DNA from: Symbiodinium natans
Taxonomy: Eukaryota; Sar; Dinophyceae; Suessiales; Symbiodiniaceae
NCBI GenBank assembly: GCA_905221605.1
Contig: CAJNDS010000657.1
Coordinates: 741,501-805,500, forward strand
Reading direction: 5' to 3'
Length of the DNA stretch: 64,000 bases
Shown: one piece after another, positions 1 to 8,651 of the stretch
Layout: the number at the start of each line of letters is the position of its first letter
Position numbering within the stretch: the stretch's first letter is position 1
The notes under the pieces: model-generated
What the model was told of the DNA's origin: nothing
Database searches by the model: none
Seen by the model: only the letters and a program-made list of their open reading frames with translations
Position numbers and translations under genes: made by a program

Positions 1-209
1 AACTGCGCCTTTCACTCAGCTGACGCAACGTTCTGTGCTTGCTTCGTCCCGAGCTGAATCACCTTCCACCCCTTTGGTGGTCTCTATCAGGCTGCCGGAG
101 CGATTTGCGACGGTATGTTTTGGACCGGTGTTTGGCAATGCCATGCTTTCAGGCATGGATGTTCTGCGCGTTACGTGCGTAAGGTCTCTTGCAGAGGGCT
201 CAAAGTTCA

Positions 210-295
210 GGGCTCCGGGTTTAAAGGCACAATGAAACTCATACCAGACTAAGGGCTCCGGGTTTAAGGCACGATAAAATTCATACTAGACTAGG
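210..295. repeat. Two tandem copies of a 43-bp unit
   Basis: The unit starting GGGCTCCGGGTTTAA and ending CATACYAGACTA occurs twice back to back with a few substitutions. The rest of 1-660 is AT-richer unique DNA in which I see no supported gene. Confidence 0.7.
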
Positions 296-667
296 GGGCA
301 AAGCCTGGGATTTAGGTTTAGGGTGGTTAGTTTCAGGTTTGGTTGCCGCTTGTTTCTGTTTTTTTTCAATTTAAATTATCGAGGCTGTCAGGTCAATTTG
401 GATAGTTTAAAACATGTAAGTCTAAGTAGTTGAAGTGACTCCGGCTCTATACGTAGACTGATTATGTCAGCTGTCTGGCGCGTTTGAAAAGTTTACAAAG
501 AACAACAATTTGAATTGATCCCAATTCGATTGCCCTAAGGGCATCTCTTTCGCATACAGTGACAGCACAGATTAAGAAATCATTGGTTTAAGAAAAGAGC
601 ATGCTCGCGGCTGGACCCCCAGATAAACATGCGAAAATTGAGAGCAAGACTAAATTCAGAAATACCC

Positions 668-1190
668 TCATCCTCGGGTCCTAAGTTTCTTGAATTTGCT
701 TGTTTTTTTTTGCAACCGCCCCTCAGTTTCTAGAATTAAAAAATTTAAGACATCCAGCCCCCGTAGTTCTGGATGCTTCCGCCCCCCCCCCCCCCCCCGC
801 CCGAATAAAAAATCATCCCCCGTCAAATAACAAAATCCAGCCCGTCGGTTTGTTAAATTTTCGAAATCCAGCCCCTCCATTTCTTAAATTTCCACAAACT
901 CAGCCCCTCGATTTCCGAAATGTAAGAAATCAGAAATCGAGGGGCTGGAATTCAGAAGTTTAAGAAATCGAGGGGCTGGATTTCTTAAATCGAGGGGCTG
1001 GATTTCTGGGGGGGGGGGGGGGGGGGGTGGGGTTTGGACGTAGGCATTTGGTGTTCATAGCCTTCAGGTCAGACTTCTTTTTCCTGAGCGTCGCCCCCCA
1101 AATTCAAGAAATTGAGGGGTGCATGTCTGAAACTTAAGAAATTGAGGGGCTGGATGTCTTAAATTCGAGAGGCTGAATTTCTTTGAGGGG
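668..1190. repeat. Large imperfect palindrome of a GGGGCTGGATTTC module
   Basis: The left half carries several copies of GAAATCCAGCCCC and a C-tract at about 782-798. From about 930 the reverse-complement module GGGGCTGGATTTC repeats at roughly 25-bp spacing and runs into a G-tract at about 1008-1027, then continues degenerately to 1190. The two halves can fold on each other. ORFs here are low-complexity shadows. Confidence 0.7.
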
Positions 1191-1385
1191 GGGACCACCC
1201 AATGAAGAACTCGAGCGATCAGCCTAATGGATACGGCGTCGCCTTACTAATTCAAACATTACCAGATCGAATCTCATGAAGAAATAGATTAAGAAAATGA
1301 GGGTACCCTCAAAATTGCGGAGGTTATATTTCCGGAAATTGTGTGGGCTTCAGAATTAAAAAATCCAGGGTACCCTCGCCAAAAT

Positions 1386-1601
1386 TTAGACGTTTCTTAT
1401 CCGGCGCCTGTCACTGTAGATATTTATTTTTACAAGGTACATAATTCCGAGCTTCCCTACTAAGAACCCGTAAGCAAACCCCAAAATATACCCCAAATAG
1501 AATAGAATCCCCTTAAAGGGACCCCCCAAAAAGGGTGCCCCCATTTGCAAACCCAAAATAACAAAGCCCAGGCACCAGCCACCCGTGTACGCGCTCGCCA
1601 T
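1386..1601 (-). CDS. Hypothetical small hydrophobic protein or exon
   Basis: A 71-codon ATG ORF with a glycine-rich hydrophobic core (GFVILGLQMGAPFLGGPF, then ILFYLGYILGFAYGFLVG) that could make two membrane segments, and a basic tail ending SDRRRIRNV. The family was not recognised. It lies downstream of telomere-like repeats and its base composition is less GC-rich than other genes here, so it may be a chance ORF. Confidence 0.3.
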   Translation of the reverse strand: MASAYTGGWCLGFVILGLQMGAPFLGGPFKGILFYLGYILGFAYGFLVGKLGIMYLVKINIYSDRRRIRNV

Positions 1602-1659
1602 CCCCTATCGGCTCCTTCGGCGTTCAAAACCCAGAAAGGCCTGAACCCTAAAGCCTAAA

Positions 1660-2115
1660 CCCTGGGTTTTGGGTTTAGGGTTTAGGGTTTAGGGTTTATG
1701 GTTTAGGGTTTATGGTTTAGGGTTTAGGGTTTAGGGCTTAGGGTTCAGGGTTTCGGGTTCAGGATTCAGGCTTGGGGTTTGGGTTTGGGGTTTGGGGTTT
1801 GGGGCTTGGGGCTTGGGGCTTGGGGCTTGGGGCTTGGGGCTTGGGGCTTGGGGCTTGGGGGCTTGGGGCTTGGGGCGGGGCTTGGGCTTGGGGCTTGGGC
1901 TTGGGGCTTGGGGCTTGGGGCTGGGGCTTGGGGTTTGGGGTTTGGGGTTTGGGGTTCAGCGTTTGGGGTTCAGGGTTTGGGGTTTGGGGTTTGGGGTTTG
2001 GGGTTTGGGGTTTGGGGTTTGGGGTTTGGGGTTTTTCGGGTTTCGGGTTTCGGGTTTGGGGTTTGGGGTGTGGGGTGCGGGGTGCGGGTGCGGGGTGCGG
2101 GGTGCAGGGTAGCAA
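1660..2115 (+). repeat. Telomere-like array grading into GCTTGGG/GTTTGGG heptamers
   Basis: TTTAGGG units at 1664-1760 pass into TTGGGGC and TTGGGGT units up to 2115. Long glycine/tryptophan or proline/lysine ORFs over this stretch are translations of the repeat and are not genes. Another block of CCCTAAA orientation lies at about 2385-2490. Confidence 0.9.
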
Positions 2116-2490
2116 AGTGCACTTTAAACGGCCCTTTCATACAGAGAGCCTACAAGGGGACAACAATCAGAGACTTGATCCAGCGACTTCAAAGGCCGGC
2201 CCCTAAAGCTTTCTCAAAGATATGTCTGAATGAGATCACCTTAAATTTAAACCCACGAAAGAACATCTGAAATCTTCCAGGCCTAGCTTCATCCGGGGAA
2301 GACGTAAAGGCTTCGAGGCCCCGTAGGCCATCTAAACACCCCCCCCCCCGCCCCGCTCGAGAAAGAATGGAATACACCCTGGGCACTAAACCCTAGAACC
2401 CTAAACCGTAAACCCCAATACCCTAAACCCTAAAACCTCCCAAACCCCTAAGCCCTAAGCCTCAAAACCCTAAACCCTAAACCCGAACAC

Positions 2491-2572
2491 CCGTGTGCAG
2501 ATTGGCGGCTGTATAAGAGAGCCTCGCTGTCACGGGATCCTTGCCTGGGCAGCTGCACGAGGATTTCTGGAT
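2491..2572 (-). CDS. Candidate internal exon
   Basis: Bounded by an acceptor (GCAG) at 2573 and a GT donor that begins GTGTTCGGGTTTAGGG at 2490. One open frame reads SSCSCPGKDPVTARLSYTAA. The function was not recognised. It may belong with the exon at 3000-3062 in the gene downstream of COX15. Confidence 0.35.
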
Positions 2573-2999
2573 CTGCGGGGGTCTAGGGTCTAGGGTCTAG
2601 GGTCTAGGGTTTAGGGTTTAGGGTTTAGGGTTTAGGGCTTAGGGCTTAGGGACACTTCAATGCTTTCGGAGCCCAGGGGCCATTGGACCCTCAACCCCTC
2701 AACCCTTCAAACCGAAAACAACCCTAAAGCGCTGAGCCCTAAAACACCAACCCTAAAGCCCTAAACCCTAAAACCCCAAACCTCACACCCCAAACCACAA
2801 ATCCCAAACCCCTCAACCCCAAACCCCAAACTCTGAACCCCAAACCCTGAACCCCAAACGCTGAACCCCAAACCCCACACCCTAAAACCCTAAAACCCTA
2901 AAACCCTAAAACCCTAAAAAGCTAAAACCCTAAAACCCTAAAACCCTAAACCCCCCAAAACCCTAAAACCCTAAACCCCAAAACCTTGAAACCCTAAAC

Positions 3000-3062
3000 A
3001 TGAGGCCAGGAGCCGATGGTGCAGGTCCCCTTCTCGGAGGCCCAGGTGCCGTGCAGCTTCTC
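3000..3062 (-). CDS. Candidate internal exon ending at a telomere-repeat donor
   Basis: The minus frame reads EKLHGTWASEKGTCTIGSW followed by PH, and the next bases are GTTTAGGG, so the donor GT comes from the telomere-like repeat. A plus-strand reading is also open over the same bases. Family not recognised. Confidence 0.35.
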
Positions 3063-3156
3063 CCCTACTGCGGCAGGTTTAGGGTTTTTAGGTTTGGGGT
3101 TTAGGGTTTAGGGTTTTAGGGTTTAGGGTTTTAGGGTTTAAGGGTTTAAGGGTTTG

Positions 3157-3268
3157 GGGTTTGGGGCTTGGGGCTTGGGGCTTGGGGCTTGGGGCTTGGG
3201 GCTTGGGGCTTGGGGCTTGGGGCTTGGGGCTTGGGGCTTGGGGCTTGGGGCTTGGGGTTTGGGGTTTG
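3157..3268 (+). repeat. CTTGGGG heptamer array
   Basis: About fifteen nearly perfect 7-bp units, continuing from degenerate TTTAGGG repeats at 3075-3156. It lies just 3' of COX15. Confidence 0.9.
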
Positions 3269-3449
3269 GGATGAAGGGCTTGGTGCTTTAGGGAGGGTTC
3301 TTGCGCTTTGTTCTGGAACTGCGCTCAGCGCTCGCGTGGGCGTGGCATGGCGTGGCACGTGAAAACTGCGGAAACCTGTCTAGGCAGGACACTGCTAAAG
3401 GCACGTACGCGCTGCACCCACGGGGTGCGGCTTGTCCAAGGTCACTTGC

Positions 3450-4815
3450 TCAGAGCACCCGCAGGGGTGCCCGCAGCGTGTGCAGCACGAAGAGCTGCGC
3501 CGTCAGCACAGCGACACCTCCTGCCTGGTGCGCCACGCCCAGCTCGATGGGGACGTAGAGCATCAAGGTGGCGATGCCCAGGCACATCTGCGCGGCCGTC
3601 ATGATGGGCAAGAGGCTCGTAGCACTTGCAGCAGCTGCAGACAGTGGCAGCTGCAAGGAATACGCCCAGACGCCGAGCGAGGAGGCCACAGAGAGGTAGG
3701 CTAGGATCCTGTGGTTGAACTGAACCACCGGGGTCTCCTCGAAGACTGCCCGCCACCGGGTCAGTGGCTCCGCAGCTACAGCCGACCATTCTGGAGGCAC
3801 CCAGTCGTCCAGCATCTTTGGCCAAGTGTTGTAGGCTCGCCCCGCATCGTTGCCTGCCACAAAGGGGCCACTCAGGAGCGTCAGAAGAACCACAGAGGTG
3901 GCCTTGGTAGCCCAGTAACCATACTATTTTTTAAGGGCAACCTTTTTTGGGTTGGTTACTTTTTGTCAGGGAACCCATAACCCCTAAAAAGGGTAGAGGG
4001 TACCACTGTACCAAAGTGGCGGGGATCGCCAGCGTCCTCACCTTGGCCGCCGCGGACGCCGCCTCCGCGCAGCCGTGGATCACCGCGGGGCTTGGCCTCA
4101 GCAGGCTCAGCGTGTTCCACACGCATCCCGCATAGATCGTCAAAGCTGCAGTCCAGTGCGATGCCAATCGGTATGGCGAGACCCGAGGCCGCTGGTGCTG
4201 CCCCAGAGTGGGCGTGTGCTTCTCGGGCGGGTCCAGGCCACTCCGCACCATCCACCAGCCGACAAAGGCCTGGGAGAGGCCCAGACCGAAGAGACCCGTC
4301 AGTCGTGCGCCCAGCCGCGCACGCACGATGCCCCGCACGGCAAAGTAGCCCAGAGGCACGGCGAACAAGAGGCCGGCAGTCCGCCCCCACATTCGATGGA
4401 ACCACTCTACGAAGTAGATGCGCTTGAACTCATCGAGCTCCATCTTGCCAGCATGCAGCCGCTGATACTCGGGATACTTCTTGTACTCCTCAAACTCCTT
4501 GACCCAGGCATCCTCACTGAGTGGCAACCGCCGGCCCTCTAGACGCCAGTCGGTCATGGACAGCCCGCTTCCAGACAGCCGCGTGTATCCCCCGATCGCA
4601 ATCATGGAGTACAGCATTCCGCATGTCCCAGCAAGCCAAAGCCCCACGGTGCGCTCCCAGCCCGGAGCTACGAGCTCCGCTGGCGCGGCCGCCGAAGACG
4701 TGTTCAGCGCCGCTGCTGCCTTGAAGCGAGGAAACTCCCTGAGCCAGGGAGCTCGCAACGTCGAGGGCGCAAGACGCCGCGCAGAAGAAGAGCATCGTGC
4801 CGCGAAGCTTAGCAT
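3450..4815 (-). CDS. COX15: Heme A synthase COX15, two exons
   Basis: COX15 oxidises heme O to heme A in the mitochondrial inner membrane for cytochrome c oxidase. Exon 1 is 4815-4042 (258 codons) and exon 2 is 3902-3450. The spliced length is 408 residues, the usual eukaryotic size. Residues 1 to about 50 form a basic, Ser/Ala-rich mitochondrial presequence. Family signatures include GGYTRLSGSGLSMTDW near 75-90, VEWFHRMWGR, PRVSPYRLASH, SGPFVAGNDAG and AHQAGG. The expected histidines are present at about H140, H220, H322 and H383, in a protein with several membrane spans. The two ORFs look like a broken gene until a 139-bp GT-AG intron is removed; the junction AAG|GCC then gives a continuous frame (phase 0). 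The start is the first ATG, directly before the presequence. No break was seen. Confidence 0.93.
3903..4041 (-). other. COX15 intron, flanked by CCAAGG direct repeats
   Basis: The intron begins GTGAGGACG and ends CTACCAAG. The hexamer CCAAGG spans both boundaries, as a target-site duplication would. It contains a short inverted pair GTAACC/GGTTAC. It is not recognisably the same element as the hairpin in the 9.4-kb intron. Confidence 0.75.
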
Positions 4816-5094
4816 TGGAGCCTTCTACTGAGGGTGCCGCGGCCACCCAAGACTGCAGCTATAACCGTGTCTCTGCATGCAAACGAGAAAAGAAGGATGT
4901 ATTTGCGCACATCTTGGTCCTTGTTTCTGCAAATCTTGAAAGAGGCAACAGGGAATGAAAGGCTCGAGCCGAGCATGGAGTTGCTGCACTTTCGTAGGCC
5001 CCCTAGCGCAGTCTCGCAGCTAGCTGCTGGTACCCTGAATTTCTTGCCATCCTATCTTAAAACATGTCAGCGTAGCGAGCCCTTAGGCTTTCTC

Positions 5095-5748
5095 AAGATG
5101 CCCAACTGCACCGGGGGCGCCTGCATCCGCGGCGTCCAGGGCGAGCACTTTTGGGAGCTTCTGCCTGGTGGGAAGAGGGTGTGGGGGTTCAGGCTTTCGC
5201 GTAATGTTTTGCAGTTCAGAAGAGGTGGATGAGAGCTCCTGGTGATGAGACTTGGGGAGTTTATCACATGAGAACCTTCTTGGGGGAAAATCAGGACTGA
5301 TGTGCTGCAACGGGACAAAGGTGCTCCGAAACAGGTGTCCTACCCAAGCTGTGTGTTGCTGTGAACCAAAAAAGCCCCGATACCAGCCCAGGCACACAGC
5401 TTGCACCTCCTTCTCGGCGCTGCCACGCTTCATGGCCGAAGGCGAGGGCTCCGGCTGTCCGAGGGGGTTCTCAGCTGTGAAGGTCGGGTTCAAAAGTTCG
5501 GGACCCAGAAGCCCCAGAAGCCCCCAAATCTCTTAAAACAGAACTCCCGGCTTTGGGGGCCTCTTACTCCAACCCTTGGGAGGTCTGCACAGATCCTCAC
5601 GTCCCCCTCTGGGTCTTAACCCATACCTGCTTGATCTGCGGCTGCGGTAACAGGGAGCGACGACTGTTCCCTCGTGATTTTCAAGAGGTCTTGCGATTCT
5701 GGGCCCCTGTGGCACAAAGGTCGCCAGGAGTAGGCCGTCAGGAGGCAT
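5095..5748 (-). CDS. Three candidate exons upstream of COX15
   Basis: Islands: 5748-5627 starts with ATG (MPPDGLLLATFVPQGP) and stops at a CAG|GTATGG donor; 5460-5365 reads EPSPSAMKRGSAEKEVQAVC; 5165-5095 reads KLPKVLALDAADAGAPGAV after a CCAG acceptor. Codon choice is gene-like, but I could not join all three in phase, and the last island is also open on the plus strand. No family recognised. Confidence 0.3.
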
Positions 5749-5847
5749 TGGGCCGAGGGTTTCGGGGTCTTGGGGTTGAGGGTTTCCGGTGTCCTAAACC
5801 CTGAGCCCCAAGCCCTCGACTCCCTAGAACACGTACAATCTGTCCGA

Positions 5848-7388
5848 AACCCTAAACCCTAAACCCTAAACCCTAAACCCTAAACCCTAAACCCTAAACC
5901 CTTTAGCCAGCCCCCCGCCTGGGCCGGAACTCGCTTCGTGGGCTGCTTCAGCAGCGCCGGGGCGGAGGTGGCCTCAGGAGGTTTCGGAGATGGCTCGGTG
6001 GTCTACAGGTTTAGGGTTTAGGGTTTAGGGTTTAGGGTTTAGGGTTTAGGGTTTAGGGTTTAGGGTTTAGGGTTTAGGGTTTAGGGTTTAGGGTTTAGGG
6101 TTTAGGTTCTAGGGTTTAGGGTTTAGGGTTTAGGGTTTAGGGTTTAGGGTTTAGGGTTTAGGGTTTAGGGTTTAGGGTTTAGGGTTTAGGGTTTAGGGTT
6201 TAGGGCACGACGCACCCTAACGCCAGGCAACTCCAAGGTCTGAGAGCTTAGGCCGAACCCTGCGACTGGAGCCCGAGGCTCCGACCTCTCTTCTCAGCTC
6301 CTAAACCCTAAACCCTAAACCCTAAACCCCTATACCCCTGAACCTTCAAAAACCCCAAAGCCCCTAAGCCCCTAGGGTTTAGGCTTAGAAAGCCCCTAAG
6401 CCCCTAAGCCCCCCCCGAAACCCTGCAAGCAACAGGCAGGCCTTGGTCATCGATGGCTGCGGTCCGCTGGCAACCTCCCCTTCGACAGCTGTGAGCTTCC
6501 AAGGTATGTGGGCGTTTGGGGGTTTGGGGTTTAGGAGCTTGCAATCCAGGGCTGAAGGTACATTCCTCCACTTCGTACATTCCTGAGGGCTACCCACAAT
6601 GAAGAACACAGAAACTCCCTCGCCCTAAACTTAAACCCCGTAAACACCCTGAACGCCCTCAACTCCGTAACCCCCTAAACCCTAAACCCTAAACCCTAAA
6701 CCCTAAACCCTAAACCCTAAACACCCTCAATCTTTACCTCCTCCAACTCGCAGCGGCCTGGCGCGCCCGCGCCGCCACCCTCCTTCTCCTTGTCGCCGGC
6801 CGTGGGCATCGTGGGCCGCGCGCGGAGCAACCTGGCGAAGGGGTTTAGGGTTTAGGGTTCTGGGTTTAGGGTTTAGGGTTTAGGGTTTAGGGTTTAGGGT
6901 TTAGGGCTCCGGGTTCCCACTATGGCCTGCGTCTGGTAGTGTGCCTTGTAGATGCTGGCTTTTGACCCTAAACCCTCCACCCTAAACCCCAAACCCTCAA
7001 CCCTCACCCTAACCACTGAAACCCTGACTCGGGCAATCTGCGCCGGCGCGGCTCCTCCACCTCACGGAAGGCCTGGCAAAGGCTTAGAAGTGGTGGGGTT
7101 TAAGCCCTGAGCCCTAAACCCTAAACTTCTGGGTTTTCGGCGGGGCGGTTCTTTGGGCCATCGTTCTATCACAGGCCCCCCCTTGATTCGGGAATCAAGA
7201 GGTTCGACGACGAACTACAAGGTCTACTCTGTCATTTGCGGGCTCAGCTCCGGAACCCCTAAAACCCTAGAACCCTAAACCCTGAACCCCTAAAACCCTA
7301 AACCCCCATGCACTGTCCTGCTCCCTCCAACCCGAAACCCTAAACCCTAAACCCTAAACCCTAAACCCTAAACCCTAAACCCTAAACC
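5848..7388. repeat. Telomere-like blocks in alternating orientation
   Basis: CCCTAAA units at about 5848-5903, 6300-6330, 6676-6725 and 7330-7388; TTTAGGG units at about 6009-6205 and 6841-6905. Each exon-like island sits between a CCCTAAA block on its left and a TTTAGGG block on its right. Confidence 0.9.
5907..6842 (+). CDS. Candidate exons between telomere-like blocks
   Basis: Three islands. 5907-6008 follows CCCTTTAG, reads AGTRFVGCFSSAGAEVASGG and ends CTACAG|GTTTAGGG. 6430-6503 reads ALVIDGCGPLATSPSTAVSF and ends CAAG|GTATGTG. 6754-6842 follows CTCGCAG, reads SLSPAVGIVGRARSNLAK and ends AAGGG|GTTTAGGG. Two of the three donors are the first bases of a TTTAGGG array. Gene identity unknown, and joining between them is unproven. 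Confidence 0.4.
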
Positions 7389-7468
7389 CCGAGCCACCTC
7401 CTGCAGTCTTTGAGAGCTGGGCACCGCTTTGGAGGGGCTCCTCCAAGACCAGGGAAGGGCTTGAGCTT

Positions 7469-7470
<2 letters not shown>

Positions 7471-7525
<55 letters not shown>
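7471..7525 (+). repeat. Uninterrupted G55 homopolymer
   Basis: 55 consecutive G residues read directly from the sequence. Length may be affected by sequencing or assembly. 7570-7760 is unique sequence with no supported gene. Confidence 0.95.
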
Positions 7526-7527
<2 letters not shown>

Positions 7528-7760
7528 TTACTACACTTCGGGAGCTTCGGGAGTTGAGGCCAGCCACCACCCCCCCCCCAAAGAAACTAAGACATTCTAC
7601 AACCGAAGCCCCATTTTACGACGAGAACACACCATTTAGCCACCAGCAGCCGCATCTTCGACAAGAGCACGCCGATTTTGCAACTGGACAACCAGAGTGC
7701 CAATGTCCCTCTCTTTCTGTCGTCCGTTTCTTTGAAGTAGGTACGAAGAGTGTCTTCCTT

Positions 7761-7787
7761 CCTCTCTCTCTCTCTCTCTCTCTCTCT
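7761..7787. repeat. CT dinucleotide microsatellite
   Basis: About thirteen CT units. The flanks 7800-8150 hold no supported gene. Confidence 0.9.
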
Positions 7788-8214
7788 GTTTCTTTCTATT
7801 AGTACATGATATATTGAAAAAAACTAATATACAATTTGATGCGCAGATAATACGGGTAGACCCTAAGCCCTGAAACCCTTAAACCTGCACGCCTACGTTC
7901 AAGCCAAGTTATTATGGGAGCCTAACCCCTCAACCCTTCCTTCCTTTCCTTCTGTGTTTCCTGTCGCTGTCTTGAAGTTGGCTTCAGAACACCGGCCTCC
8001 CTTCAAATCTGCGTGGTTGCTCAAAGGGATGATGCTGAGGGTTTCAGGTTTGTGCTCCGCGTAAATACGTAGGCTTGCTAAGCAGCTTCCGCTTGCAACT
8101 AGGCTTGCAGGTTGGAAAATGGGGGGGTTCTGGCCCTAAACCCATCCTAAACCCTAATCCCGAAACCCTGACACCCTAAACCCTAAACCCTGACTCCCCC
8201 CCCACCCCGGACCA

Positions 8215-8325
8215 ACCCCCGAAGGCTCCGGGCGGCAGGGGTCTTGGCTGTCTGGGGCTGGGGGCCACCCAGCGTCTGCAGCGGCGGCAGGCTGGTACCT
8301 GCAGCTCAGGGTTTCTATCTTCTGT
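8215..8325 (-). CDS. Candidate Pro/Ala/Ser-rich exon
   Basis: Between a CCCTAAA block at 8150-8195 and TTTAGGG repeats from 8340. The best minus frame reads SLPPLQTLGGPQPQTAKTPA with GC-rich third positions; the other frames are also open. Probably a disordered segment of an unknown protein. Confidence 0.3.
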
Positions 8326-8651
8326 AGACGACCTGGCAATTTTAGGGTTCAGGGGAAAAGGGTTTAGGGGTTTAGGGTTTAGGGTTTTGGGGGTTTGGGG
8401 GGGTTGAGAGGGTTTAGGGTTTTGGGGTTTGGGGGGTTGAGAGGGTTTAGGAGTTGGGGCTTGTGGATCGAAACCTTCGGGCTACCACTGATCACACACG
8501 CAATTTCCTTCTGCCATTCTATTGGCGTATCGGACTCGACGAATCGATGATGCTCAGGAAGCCTCGTGCCTTGGGCAGCAAGCTTTTGAAGAAGGCCTAA
8601 ATGTGTCGCTGGCAGGCTGCCCAGCATTCTGTAGCCAGCCCACCGGATGTT

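Noticed and set aside
1759-2270. Long Gly/Trp and Pro/Lys ORFs on both strands
   Set aside because: They are translations of GCTTGGG/GTTTGGG arrays; all frames are open because the repeat has no stop.
3450-4815. COX15 as a frameshifted pseudogene (two ORFs in different frames)
   Set aside because: A 139-bp GT-AG intron joins them in phase to a normal 408-residue protein with all expected histidines.
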